Origin: Lachnospiraceae bacterium
GTDB taxonomy: Bacteria > Bacillota > Clostridia > Lachnospirales > Lachnospiraceae
Direction: 5' to 3'
Length of the DNA: 64,000 nt
NCBI GenBank assembly: GCA_024697065.1
Contig: JAILGE010000027.1
Coordinates: 1 to 64,000 of the forward strand
The notes under the pieces are model-generated. The model was given only the letters and a program-made list of their open reading frames with translations, was not told where the DNA came from and did no database searches. How positions within the stretch are numbered: position 1 is the first letter of the stretch; each line of letters begins with the position of its first letter. A program made the position numbers and the translations under genes. Of the stretch, positions 47,614 to 56,186 are shown one piece after another.

Positions 47614-47875
47614 TGTGCGTAAGCATTGAGTCCGCGCGCGAAGAGATGGAAAGCCTGAGGAGAACGAGTATGAGTTATCATACTCGTGAAACGAAGGATT
47701 TACATCGATGAGCATGCGGCGAAAGCCGCATCATCGAGCGAACGGAGTTCGCGAGATGTAGCGCGGACTCAATCAGCTTGAAGGTGCGAAAGCCGCATCA
47801 TCGAGCGAACGGAGTTCGCGAGATGTAGCGCGGACTCAAAAGCAACCTCTAAAGATGCTTTACGCAACACTATGT
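47614..47875. repeat. Structured, internally duplicated element beside tRNA-Arg
   Basis: This GC-rich non-coding segment begins right after the tRNA. A 54-base module (47719-47772) is repeated at 47786-47839. Each module holds a hairpin with arms GCGAAC/GTTCGC; the first also has ATGCGGC-GAAA-GCCGCAT with a GNRA tetraloop. A 10-base hairpin ACGAGTATGA-GTTA-TCATACTCGT lies at 47664-47687. The ends are inverted: GTGCGTAAGCAT (47615) against ATGCTTTACGCAACAC (47855), and ATTGAGTCCGCGC (47625) against GCGCGGACTCAAT (47761) and its copy at 47828. It may be a structured RNA or a MITE-like repeat. A third partial copy of the GNRA part lies at 47882. Confidence 0.75.
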
Positions 47876-47987
47876 GAGGGAAATGCGGCGAAAGCCAAAA
47901 TCTAATGCAATATAATACCCGCCTCCTGCATTATTCATTTGGTAAAGGGTATTTAGGCGTGAGCCGAAAGAAATAAGAGGAGAAACT

Positions 47988-49142
47988 ATGAAAAAAAGAG
48001 CTAAATTTATTTTTGCAATACTTGCAACTACAACAGTAATGGCAGGTTGTACACCCAAGGGTGGAGATGACCCCAGTGTAAGTGGTCCCGTTGTGGAAAT
48101 TCCCTCATTAGTTGGCGGCGGTAATCCCGCAACAGATGCACCCGAAGCAACAGATGCTTCAGCAGAGGATGATTCAGTTCCCGAAGGAATGTACAGAAGT
48201 GAGCTTACAAATGAGATCATTTCAAAGGATATCGAGAACCAGCGTCCCGTTGCAGTAATGGTTGATAACGAGACATACGCATATCCTCACATGGGTCTTA
48301 ACCAGGCTGATATCGTATATGAGATCATGAACAGCACAGCTAACGGTCGTATCACACGTCTAATGGTTCTCGTAAAGGACTGGAAGAATATCGAGCAGTT
48401 AGGTTCTATCAGAAGTGCACGTCCCACAAACTTTATGCTTGCAGGTGACTGGAATGCTATCCTCGTTCACGATGGTGGTCCCTTCTACATCAATGATTTC
48501 ATCGCAAGAAAGTACACAAATAACTTAAGCGGTGGATTTGCAAGATTCTCAAACGGTAAGGCTACAGAGTTCACAGAGTATCTTACAAGCGAGAATTACA
48601 CCAACCCTTCAACAGGTAAGTCTTATGACGGACTCATCTCCAGAGTTGAAAAGGGTGGATACAGCGAAGAGTACAACGATTACTACAATGGAAGAGAGTT
48701 CACATTCGTAAAGGGCGGAAATCGTGATCTTGACGGCGATTCCGCAACAGATATCAAGCTTCCCTTCCAGCACACAAGCTCAGAGCTTAAGTACAACGAA
48801 GAGACAGGAACATATGATTATTACACATACGGTGATGCTCATATCGATCCTCTTGATGATGACAAGGTTCTTTCTTTCGAGAACGTTATCATCGAAAAGG
48901 CTGACTTCACAAAGCTTGATGACAATGGATACCTTATCTACAATGTTCTTCAGCCCGATCCCTGGGAAGGTTACTACTGCACCAACGGAAAGGTGATCGA
49001 GATCACATGGCAGAAGATGGGTGAGGACAGTCCTACATATTACTTTGAGAAAGAGAGCGGAATGCCTCTCGAGCTCAACACAGGTAAGACATATATCACA
49101 CTTGTACCGGATGATCAGTGGAAAGATGTTAAGATCGACTGA
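47988..49142 (+). CDS. DUF3048 lipoprotein (YerB-like)
   Basis: 384 residues. Lipoprotein signal peptide with lipobox VMAGC (Cys20), a Ser/Asp/Glu/Pro-rich spacer to about residue 65, then the DUF3048 region: RPVAVMVDNETYAYPHMGLNQADIVYEIM, ITRLMVLVKDW, GSIRSARP and VHDGGP, and the C-terminal half with the NGKVIEITW and LNTGKTYI elements. Anchored on the outer face of the membrane; function unknown. The ATG follows AGAGGAGAAACT. A leader hairpin AATACCC/GGGTATT lies at 47914-47953. Terminator follows. Confidence 0.92.
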   Translation: MKKRAKFIFAILATTTVMAGCTPKGGDDPSVSGPVVEIPSLVGGGNPATDAPEATDASAEDDSVPEGMYRSELTNEIISKDIENQRPVAVMVDNETYAYPHMGLNQADIVYEIMNSTANGRITRLMVLVKDWKNIEQLGSIRSARPTNFMLAGDWNAILVHDGGPFYINDFIARKYTNNLSGGFARFSNGKATEFTEYLTSENYTNPSTGKSYDGLISRVEKGGYSEEYNDYYNGREFTFVKGGNRDLDGDSATDIKLPFQHTSSELKYNEETGTYDYYTYGDAHIDPLDDDKVLSFENVIIEKADFTKLDDNGYLIYNVLQPDPWEGYYCTNGKVIEITWQKMGEDSPTYYFEKESGMPLELNTGKTYITLVPDDQWKDVKID

Positions 49143-49170
49143 TCGGTTGATTGGACAGAAAGCTAACGGG

Positions 49171-49208
49171 GCGAGGTCTTGTATGGACCTCGCTCTTTTA
49201 TTTTTTTA
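49171..49208 (+). terminator. Terminator after the DUF3048 gene
   Basis: GCGAGGTC and GACCTCGC, 7-base loop, then TCTTTTATTTTTTT. Confidence 0.92.
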
Positions 49209-49228
49209 TAAGTATCAGGAGATTTTCC

Positions 49229-50617
49229 ATGCTTAGCAGATTTAAGAAAAAATTTATTGGAGATAGAGCTTTTTACAAAAAATATATAATGATCGCGCTT
49301 CCCATGATCATTCAGAGTGCCATAACCAATTTCGTGAGCCTCCTGGATAATATAATGGTAGGGAAGCTTGGCACCGAGCAGATGGCAGGTGTTGCCATAG
49401 TTAACCAGCTGTTTTTTGTTGTAATGCTGGCTAACTTCGGAATAGTATCCGCAGGAGGAATTTTCGGTTCTCAGTATTTCGGACAGCAGGATCATGAAGG
49501 TCATATGTATACCTTCAGATTCCGTCTGTATGCTTCAATATTCGCCTCTATTCTGGCGACTGTAATTCTGTATCTGTTCGGAGGAGATATCATATCTCTG
49601 TATCTGACGGAGACAGATAATCCGGACAGCATAGAAGCAACGCATGCTTTCGCGATGCAATATCTTTTTATCATGTTCATCGGCTGGATCCCTTTTGCCA
49701 TTACTCAGGCTTACGCATCGGCAGTAAAGGAAACAGAGCAGACCTTTGTACCTATGATAGCGGGATTATGCGGTATCGCTGCCAATGCTTTGTTGGACTG
49801 GATCCTGATCTTTGGTATAGGTCCCTGTCCTGCACTTGGAGTAAAGGGAGCTGCTATTGCGACTGTCATTTCCAGAATTATAGAAATGAGCATAGTTGTA
49901 ATATGGGCTCACAGACATTTGGAGATGAATAAGTTCCTGGTGGGTGCATATAAGGGATTCAGGGTGCCGGTGAAGCTTTTCGGTGATATCATGAAAAAAG
50001 GTACTCCGATAATCATCAATGAGATACTGTGGGCTGCCGGAATGACAGTTCTGACTCAGGCCTATTCGCAAAGGGGACTCGATGTGGTAGCGGCGCAGAA
50101 TATTGCCAATACCATCAACAACCTTTTCAATATTGTGTTCATCCAGCTTGGTGCCTGTATATCAATAATAATCGGACAGTATCTTGGTGCAGGAGATTTT
50201 GAGAAAGCGAAAGAAGTTGATACACAGATGATATTTTTCAGCGTGGTGAGTTGTATTTTCATGGCAGCGCTCATGCTGATCACGGGCAGATTTTTTCCTG
50301 ATCTTTATAATACATCTGATGATATCAAGGATCTGGCAAGAAAATTTATACTTGTACAGGCGATCTCCATGCCTTTCTGCGCCTTCAGTCACTGTTCCTA
50401 TTTCACATTGAGATCGGGGGGCAAGACGATAGTTACTTTCCTTTTTGACAGTGCATTTACATGGGTTATCACAGTTACCTTGGCACAGTCACTTGTTAAC
50501 TTTACGAGTCTCGGTATCATTATGATATTTATATTGGTAACATCTACCGAGCTGATCAAAAATGTAGTGGGCTACTTCATGGTAAAGAGCGGTGTATGGC
50601 TTAATAAGATAGTCTGA
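49229..50617 (+). CDS. MATE family exporter (second copy)
   Basis: 462 residues, twelve membrane helices. ATG 49229 follows CAGGAGATTTTCC. IALPMIIQSAITNFVSLLDNIMVGKLGTEQMAG and the central WILIFGIGPCPALGVKGAAIATVISR are typical MATE blocks of the DinF/NorM-related group, quite different from the exporter at 6.8-8.2 kb. Cation-coupled efflux; substrate unknown. The stop TGA shares its last base with the next gene's ATG. Confidence 0.93.
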   Translation: MLSRFKKKFIGDRAFYKKYIMIALPMIIQSAITNFVSLLDNIMVGKLGTEQMAGVAIVNQLFFVVMLANFGIVSAGGIFGSQYFGQQDHEGHMYTFRFRLYASIFASILATVILYLFGGDIISLYLTETDNPDSIEATHAFAMQYLFIMFIGWIPFAITQAYASAVKETEQTFVPMIAGLCGIAANALLDWILIFGIGPCPALGVKGAAIATVISRIIEMSIVVIWAHRHLEMNKFLVGAYKGFRVPVKLFGDIMKKGTPIIINEILWAAGMTVLTQAYSQRGLDVVAAQNIANTINNLFNIVFIQLGACISIIIGQYLGAGDFEKAKEVDTQMIFFSVVSCIFMAALMLITGRFFPDLYNTSDDIKDLARKFILVQAISMPFCAFSHCSYFTLRSGGKTIVTFLFDSAFTWVITVTLAQSLVNFTSLGIIMIFILVTSTELIKNVVGYFMVKSGVWLNKIV

Positions 50618-51405
50618 TGAAAAAGCAAAACCTTACCTTACTGGAAAATCTGATACGGCCGACGGATGAGAAGATTTTCAGATCCGCCTGCGACAAGCTG
50701 ATCCTGCGCCCTGAGCATGCGAAGGGTGTGGGGACTCTTGGCGAAAAAAGCATTCATGCAGTATTAAAGTATTACTATATTCCTGATGAAAGGTTTCATG
50801 AGATACCGATAGACAGGTTTGTTGCGGATGCCTGTAAGGAAGGCGAGATCTTCGAGATTCAAAGCAGAGGTTTTCATCTGCTTAAGGATAAACTTGATCG
50901 ATTTCTTGAAGATCATGAAGTAACTGTAGTTTACCCGATAGCGGGACTAAAGTGGTTACGGTTCGTGGATCCCGAAACCGGTGAGATAAAGCCTCCGCGC
51001 AAGTCTCCCAAGAAGGGACACCCTTATGATGCTCTCAATGAATTGATCAGTATCAGGAAATATCTGTCTGATCCTCATCTCCATGTGATCCTTTGTATTC
51101 TGGAGACAGAGGAATATACTATCCTCGACGGATACGGGAAAGACAGGAAAAAGCACGCGACCCGTGCAGACAAGGTCCCGGTAAATATCATTAAAGAGAT
51201 AGAGATCGACAGTCCTAAAGACTATCTGAACTTTCTGCCGGAAAATCTACCGGATGAATTCACCACAAAAGATATAGCGGAAGCCGTCCATCGCCCCTTA
51301 TACGAAGCCCAGGCTCTTTGTACCATACTGTCGGGGATGGATCTGATCACAAAGACCGGCACCAGGAACAGGTATTATCTCTATACCGGAAAAAAAGATA
51401 ATTGA
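50617..51405 (+). CDS. Putative PD-(D/E)XK-like nuclease with C-terminal winged helix
   Basis: 262 residues, not recognised as a named family. The first ~170 residues have a restriction-endonuclease-like pattern: GEKSIHAVLK (Glu43), then IDRFVADACKEGEIFEIQSRGF (D71, E80-x-Q82), where ExQ would replace ExK, followed by a helix with Lys residues and a strand VTVVYPI. Residues ~210-262 (FTTKDIAEAVHRPLYEAQALCTIL, then NRYYLY) look like a winged helix. Start shares one base with the MATE stop, and dGTPase follows 21 bases after. It could be a DNA repair/defence nuclease or a DNA-binding regulator; the assignment is inference. Confidence 0.55.
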   Translation: MKKQNLTLLENLIRPTDEKIFRSACDKLILRPEHAKGVGTLGEKSIHAVLKYYYIPDERFHEIPIDRFVADACKEGEIFEIQSRGFHLLKDKLDRFLEDHEVTVVYPIAGLKWLRFVDPETGEIKPPRKSPKKGHPYDALNELISIRKYLSDPHLHVILCILETEEYTILDGYGKDRKKHATRADKVPVNIIKEIEIDSPKDYLNFLPENLPDEFTTKDIAEAVHRPLYEAQALCTILSGMDLITKTGTRNRYYLYTGKKDN

Positions 51406-51426
51406 CACAGCAAAGGGGGATACATT

Positions 51427-52701
51427 ATGGAAGATAAGAAATTTGCCGGAGAAGCAGCAAAAGAAAATGATGAGAAACTGACTGAAAGAGAAGGTGGATT
51501 GTATTCCAGAAAAAGGGACCCGCGATCTCCTTTTGCGCGTGACTATACAAGAATACTTCATTCTATGGCATACAGAAGGATGAAGCATAAAACACAGGTG
51601 TTTTTTAATGAAGCAGGTAATGATCATATCTGCACAAGGATAGAGCATGTAGCACATGTTGAATCTGTGGCTTCAACCATAGCACAGGTACTGGGGCTTA
51701 ACTTCGATCTCACCAGAGCCATCGCCATCGGACATGATATAGGTCATGCACCCTTTGGCCATACCGGCGAGAAGATCCTTGATGATATTGTTAAGAAATA
51801 TATTTATACGGACAGTAAAGAAAAAGGAAAAGTTTTCTGGCATGAAAAGAATGGAGTCCGTTTTGCCGATAATATAGAACTGTTGGAAGATCCCGACGGT
51901 AACTTTGATAATATGCATCTGACTTATGCAGTGAGAGACGGTATTATCTGTCACTGCGGCGAGGTGGATAAGAACGGATTGAGACCCAGATCGGAACGCA
52001 TGGATCTTAATTTGATCCAAAAGGCCGGTGAAGTGGAAGCCTGCACCTGGGAAGGATGCGTGGTGAAGATGGCTGATAAGATCGCTTACCTCGGAAGAGA
52101 TATCCAGGACGCAAAAACCATGGGATATCTGTCAGATGATATGCTGGCCGAGCTTAACCGTGAGATAAGCAAAGATGCAGATCATGTAGTCAACACAACG
52201 AATATAATTCAGGAAATGATCGCGGATATCTGTGACAACAGCTCCCCGGAGAAAGGTATATTACTCTCCGCAGAGAAAAACGAACAGTTAAAGATCATAA
52301 AAGAATTCAATTATAAATATATATATGGAAATTCACGACTTCATCCCTTTGAAGAATATGCCCGCCTGGTATTGGGAGAACTGTTCAAGGCATTATATTC
52401 TTACTACGACGGAGAAAAAACTTTTGCAAGATTAGAGAAAAATGAATTCGACAGAAGACCCTTTGTCAGGAATTTTGCAGAGTGGTTGATAGGATATACC
52501 GAGATCACAGATGATATGAAGAAGGATGTCTCTTCCGGGTGGAGAGACTGCATTGAAAAAGAAAGTACCGTTCATCTGAACAAGCGAATCTACGGTCATC
52601 TTGAAACCGAGCACATATATGCACAGGCGATCATAGATTTCCTGGCCGGAATGACGGATGTCTATGCAACAAAGGCTTTCGAGCAGCTGCTCATGTGTTA
52701 A
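51427..52701 (+). CDS. dgt: Deoxyguanosinetriphosphate triphosphohydrolase-like protein
   Basis: 424 residues, HD-domain dNTPase. Metal site residues in CTRIEHVAHV, AIGHDIGHAPFGHTGE and later MADKIAYLGRDIQDA are intact, with RDPRSPFARDYTRILHSMAYRRMKHKTQVF at the N-terminus as in dGTPases. Converts dNTPs to nucleosides and triphosphate, controlling nucleotide pools or limiting phage DNA. It follows the nuclease-like gene closely, which could mean a DNA-metabolism or defence function shared by the two. Confidence 0.93.
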   Translation: MEDKKFAGEAAKENDEKLTEREGGLYSRKRDPRSPFARDYTRILHSMAYRRMKHKTQVFFNEAGNDHICTRIEHVAHVESVASTIAQVLGLNFDLTRAIAIGHDIGHAPFGHTGEKILDDIVKKYIYTDSKEKGKVFWHEKNGVRFADNIELLEDPDGNFDNMHLTYAVRDGIICHCGEVDKNGLRPRSERMDLNLIQKAGEVEACTWEGCVVKMADKIAYLGRDIQDAKTMGYLSDDMLAELNREISKDADHVVNTTNIIQEMIADICDNSSPEKGILLSAEKNEQLKIIKEFNYKYIYGNSRLHPFEEYARLVLGELFKALYSYYDGEKTFARLEKNEFDRRPFVRNFAEWLIGYTEITDDMKKDVSSGWRDCIEKESTVHLNKRIYGHLETEHIYAQAIIDFLAGMTDVYATKAFEQLLMC

Positions 52702-52759
52702 AGGGAAAAAGGATATAAAAGTTGGATAATTATTCGAAATTGGTACACTTTATTTAAAT

Positions 52760-52791
52760 CGGTTTTATTTAAATGAATTTAAACAAAACCG
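52760..52791. repeat. 15-base inverted repeat upstream of an ATPase-gene remnant
   Basis: CGGTTTTATTTAAAT, two bases, ATTTAAACAAAACCG; 14 of 15 positions pair. Probably an operator or a hairpin of the gene whose remnant follows. Confidence 0.75.
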
Positions 52792-52816
52792 TTTTGAATT
52801 GAAGTGGAGAAATTAA

Positions 52817-52867
52817 TTGTTTATAGGAAGAGAAAGGGAATTAGAGTCGCTGGAGACGGTATATAAC
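52817..52867 (+). pseudogene. N-terminal remnant of an AAA-type (archaeal-ATPase-like) gene
   Basis: TTG start with GTGGAGAAATTAA before it, then LFIGREREL ESLETVYN, the usual N-terminus of ATPases of the PF01637 kind (MFIGREKEL). After about 17 residues the homology ends and the frame closes within 110 bases. The P-loop and all later domains are gone. Confidence 0.6.
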
Positions 52868-53041
52868 CCACTGCGGACAACGGTGCTAGTGTTGTTTTTA
52901 TATTATTATATGATAATCTGATAATCCCCAAAAGCTGAATATTATAGTACTCAAGAAGAGTATGAAAAGTTGGTCAATATGCGTGATGATATTGAATGGC
53001 CAAGGAGTAAAGATAGCTGGGGATTACCGAAGGAGAAAAAC

Positions 53042-53509
53042 ATGAATAAAAAGCTTAAGTATTGCATATGCGTTTTAGCGGCAGTGATAGTGGCTACTAT
53101 AATAATAATTATAGGTGATCATCAATATCATGGGATTGGAGCTACAGTAACAGTAAACGATAATAGTTTCAAATTAAGTGAAGATGTTGAATGTTGTTTT
53201 AGGTATGATGAAAATCAGAAAGAAAAAGTGAGTAGTAAAAGAATAAAGGATGGAATCAAATTTAAAAGTCATTCAGATGAAAAAGCTGCATACGAATATA
53301 CATTCTGTCTGGAAGGAAATGGGATAAAAGTATATCCGAGAATCAGTTTTTTTCATCAGTTTGGTGATCATGATAGGTATAATTTATTAATTGAGCTCAC
53401 TCCTAATGGAGATGGAACATACAAAGCGGTAGTAAAAGAAAATGGGAGAATTTATTACATGTGCAAAGATGTTGAGAAGGATGGTATCGCATTTCAAATC
53501 GGACCATGA
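53042..53509 (+). CDS. Small single-pass membrane protein, copy 1
   Basis: 155 residues. ATG 53042 with GAAGGAGAAAAAC. One N-terminal membrane helix (about 8-28) and an exported beta-rich domain with NDNSFKLSEDVEC, EKVSSKRIKDGIKFKS, AAYEYTFCLEGNGI, PRISFFH and ELTPNGDGTY. Strongly similar to the gene at 55.6 kb. In the same frame, upstream, lies an unexplained YYSTQEEYEKLVNMRDD stretch that seems to be the end of another gene. Function unknown; small exported proteins in such arrays are often immunity proteins, but no toxin is seen. Confidence 0.75.
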   Translation: MNKKLKYCICVLAAVIVATIIIIIGDHQYHGIGATVTVNDNSFKLSEDVECCFRYDENQKEKVSSKRIKDGIKFKSHSDEKAAYEYTFCLEGNGIKVYPRISFFHQFGDHDRYNLLIELTPNGDGTYKAVVKENGRIYYMCKDVEKDGIAFQIGP

Positions 53510-53519
53510 GTATGTTTGA

Positions 53520-53657
53520 TTAATTATATATGGAATTCCATGGAAAGATGTAAGCAAACTAGATTACATTGATTCTAAAAGCAATTTTATAACACAAATT
53601 GAATATGGGCATGATCGTATTCTGATGGAAAAATTTACACCAGAGGACAATAATTAG
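53520..53657 (+). pseudogene. C-terminal remnant between small membrane protein genes
   Basis: An open frame without a start codon reads YGIPWKDVSKLDYI and ends EKFTPEDNN-stop just before the next gene. The end resembles that of the remnant at 54.4-54.6 kb (MTEFSPE-stop), so both may be tails of lost paralogues. Confidence 0.5.
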
Positions 53658-53660
53658 AGT

Positions 53661-54245
53661 ATGAATAAAAAGAAATTATTTATAATTCTTATAATAATAG
53701 CGATATTATTATGTGTTTTGGTAGTGGGCGTGGTCATAATATATAGGAAAGGTGATTATGTATTATATACCGTTACCGCAGACGTGGAAGGAACTCCGGT
53801 TGAGTTGAAAGATAAATACATCGGTGGTTCAGCATACTACGAAGACTATGAAGCTGATACGGTATTCAATTTAGGATTGGTAAGACGATTAAAAAATGGA
53901 TTTAGTGTATTTGATATAAGAAAAATGGAAGATGTTCCTGTTGAATTCAGTTGTGGTGCGGATTTTGAGGTTGATGGAAGACCTGCCAAAATTGGTGTTG
54001 TATTAGCAGATCCAGTTGCTCCCGATGCTGATCCATGGATTACTGATATACATATTTCTTTTTATTATGATGAAAATGGTGAAATGCAGCAGACTGTAAC
54101 CTGCAGCAAGGGGACTATATATGAAATTAAATCATGTGAAAAGTATGGCTCAATAGAAATTGAGTATGCGCCTCATGCTTATGAACATCGAACTGATAAA
54201 AATACTAAAATCTATAACGTTGCTATATTTGTAAGGAATGATTAA
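53661..54245 (+). CDS. Small single-pass membrane protein, copy 2
   Basis: 194 residues, one strongly hydrophobic N-terminal helix (about 6-28) and an exported domain of ~165 residues with VTADVEGTPVELKDKYIGG, EDVPVEFSCGADFEV and ISFYYDENGEMQQTV. Same plan as its neighbours, but little sequence identity with copies 1 and 4. The start follows the remnant's stop closely, and a ribosome site is weak. Not a recognised family. Confidence 0.65.
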   Translation: MNKKKLFIILIIIAILLCVLVVGVVIIYRKGDYVLYTVTADVEGTPVELKDKYIGGSAYYEDYEADTVFNLGLVRRLKNGFSVFDIRKMEDVPVEFSCGADFEVDGRPAKIGVVLADPVAPDADPWITDIHISFYYDENGEMQQTVTCSKGTIYEIKSCEKYGSIEIEYAPHAYEHRTDKNTKIYNVAIFVRND

Positions 54246-54403
54246 GGTGAATAAATGCTAAAAGTTCAAAAGAGTATAATGCTTTCGATATATTCTTGAA
54301 ATTAAGAAGCTGTCGTTTTTGTTTGATGAATCAACTAAAGCGACAGCTATTGCCTTATATATGGCATATGTCAGATTATCACTGTAATGATCTATAAATA
54401 TAA

Positions 54404-54601
54404 TATGGAAATAAAACTGCTGCAAATTTATCAAGTGATCCCAAAGAGTATAAAAAGATTACTGATACATCCGAAAATGTTTATCTTGGTGCGTATGGTA
54501 TTTCTCGGAAAAATGTAATTTTTAGGGGAGAATACACATGGTTAGATAGGATAGAGGCTGGGAACACGGTTATCCCCATGACAGAGTTTTCACCGGAGTA
54601 A
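54404..54601 (+). pseudogene. C-terminal remnant before small membrane protein copy 3
   Basis: Sixty-five codons without a start: ANLSSDPKEYKKITD, VYLGAYGISRKNVIF, then TVIPMTEFSPE-stop. The DPKEYKKI and final xEFSPE pieces recall the stretches near copies 1 and 2. The rest of the 54246-54609 gap holds only an inverted pair AGCTGTCG (54308) / CGACAGCT (54341). Confidence 0.5.
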
Positions 54602-54609
54602 AATGAAGA

Positions 54610-55137
54610 ATGAGCAGAAAAAAGAAGATAATCATAATATTTTGTTGTCTGTCATTGGGGTGTCTGTTGAGTGTAATCCCCATAATAAACAGAGTGTTTA
54701 TATTGGCTGTAAAATACAACGTTGATGGGCAATCAGTTGACTGCACGCAAGAAGGGACAATAGATTTAGATGGTTTTGATGGTGTCAAATCGTGTTGGGG
54801 ATATGGCATAAATATGCAAGACGAAAAAATCTATATTGGAATTGATTTTGGTGGATTAGAATATTATGGCTTGAGAGACAGATGTGATGTTAATGGGGAT
54901 CAAATTTCTATAGATTATTATTTAGAGTTTCCTCAAAAGAAAGTACATCGTTTTTGGAAAGAAACGGTATTTTTAGACTTTGAGCGTGATGCTGCCGGAA
55001 ACATTCGAGGAACTGTTAATACAGCCCATCATACTCACGGTTCTGACAGCGAATTGTTATTATTCGATGAAATAAATTTGGGCGATAGAGTTTTATATTT
55101 TGATTGCCCCCAAATGGGGGTTCGCTTAAGATTCTAA
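54610..55137 (+). CDS. Small single-pass membrane protein, copy 3
   Basis: 175 residues, N-terminal membrane helix (about 7-33) followed by an exported domain with KYNVDGQSVDCTQEGTIDLDGFDGV and CDVNGDQISIDYYLEF. Two Cys are conserved in position relative to strands only by eye. Same architecture as the neighbouring small genes, low sequence similarity. Not a recognised family; probably part of the same expanding and decaying set. Confidence 0.65.
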   Translation: MSRKKKIIIIFCCLSLGCLLSVIPIINRVFILAVKYNVDGQSVDCTQEGTIDLDGFDGVKSCWGYGINMQDEKIYIGIDFGGLEYYGLRDRCDVNGDQISIDYYLEFPQKKVHRFWKETVFLDFERDAAGNIRGTVNTAHHTHGSDSELLLFDEINLGDRVLYFDCPQMGVRLRF

Positions 55138-55445
55138 AAAATAATTGCTGTTTTTATTTTACAGAGCTATCATTAAGCTGTTGAAATTATCGGGCTGCAG
55201 AAAAATATTTTCTTCAGTCTTTTTATATGACAGGTATAATAAAAATGAATATGCGAAAGAGTTCAGAGGGCTGGTGACTCTGCTGTGTGGGTGATAAATA
55301 TGATGACATATGATCATTTGGATAAGCCATCGTATATGGATTAGATAGTATTATGAAATCCTGAAAAATAGTGGATAAGCTCAGGCTATTACTGTTTCAG
55401 GAAAAACTCATAAAACAATCACTTGGAGATGATAAGGAGAAAGTC
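55138..55445. other. Non-coding, decayed DNA between copies 3 and 4
   Basis: No intact gene. A short open piece around 55223-55293 reads LYDRYNKNEYAKEFRG and then stops, another probable remnant. Confidence 0.4.
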
Positions 55446-55567
55446 ATGAATAAAAAGGGATAAAGGCTAAAGTTTTTGTCATAGCTATCCTACTAATAGC
55501 AATGAGCTGCTTCTATTTTTATAGAAAAATTTTATTATTCTTGATATGTAAGCATTCATTACTCTAA
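55446..55567 (+). pseudogene. Frameshifted N-terminus of a further small membrane protein
   Basis: AAGGAGAAAGTC precedes ATG; MNKK is read, then a frameshift in the A5G3 run at 55452-55459. The shifted frame continues IKAKVFVIAILLIAMSCFYFY, a typical membrane helix, and stops at 55565. The exported domain is missing. Confidence 0.65.
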
Positions 55568-55586
55568 AAATATACGGAGAATATAC

Positions 55587-56054
55587 ATGAAAATAAAGGT
55601 TAAGAATTGTATGATTGTATTTGTGGTAATAGCTGCAATAGTTATAGTATTACTAATATCTGATTATATATATCATGGGATTAGGGCTACAATAAGAATA
55701 AACGATAATAGTTTCAAATTAAGTGAAAATGTTGAATGTCATTTTGGGGTTGATAATAGTCGGATGGAAAAAGTGAGCAGTAAGAGTATAAAGGACGGAA
55801 TCAAATTCAAAAGTTATGCTATAGAAAAGGCAGCATATGAATATACATTCTGTTTGGAAGGAAATGGGATAAGAGTAAACCCGAGAATCAGTTTTTTTCA
55901 TGATTTCTTTGCACATGATCGGTATAGTGTTTTGATTGAACTTACGCCAAATAGTGATGGTACTTACCGTGCGGTGGTAAGTGAAAAAGGACATGTATTT
56001 TATGAATGCGATGATATTGAAAAGGATGGTATCGAATTTCAAATCGGACCATGA
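55587..56054 (+). CDS. Small single-pass membrane protein, copy 4
   Basis: 155 residues, same length as copy 1 and very similar along the whole protein: NDNSFKLSENVEC, EKVSSKSIKDGIKFKS, AAYEYTFCLEGNGI, PRISFFHDF, ELTPNSDGTY and the C-terminal EFQIGP. The membrane helix (7-27) differs more than the exported domain. The two genes clearly arose by duplication. ATG follows CGGAGAATATAC. Confidence 0.78.
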   Translation: MKIKVKNCMIVFVVIAAIVIVLLISDYIYHGIRATIRINDNSFKLSENVECHFGVDNSRMEKVSSKSIKDGIKFKSYAIEKAAYEYTFCLEGNGIRVNPRISFFHDFFAHDRYSVLIELTPNSDGTYRAVVSEKGHVFYECDDIEKDGIEFQIGP

Positions 56055-56151
56055 GTATATATGATTTGTGCTAAGATAGGTGAGACAAGGTATTATTTCA
56101 AGTTGTCTGAAGAATAGTCCGAGTTAGTGATGCATAGAATAGGATTTTCCC

Positions 56152-56180
56152 TTGACATCCTTTTTGTCATGGTGTTATAT
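56152..56180 (+). promoter_or_regulatory. Promoter of the T-box/trpXYZ operon
   Basis: Perfect -35 TTGACA (56152-56157), 17 bases, TTATAT (56175-56180). Start near 56187, immediately before the T-box leader. Confidence 0.8.
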
Positions 56181-56186
56181 TCTACT

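Noticed and set aside
47490-47681. Short minus-strand frame across tRNA-Arg
   Set aside because: It is the complement of the tRNA and the structured element, not a gene.
54308-54348. Terminator formed by AGCTGTCG/CGACAGCT
   Set aside because: Eight-base stem with a 25-base loop and no U-tract on either side; too weak to call.
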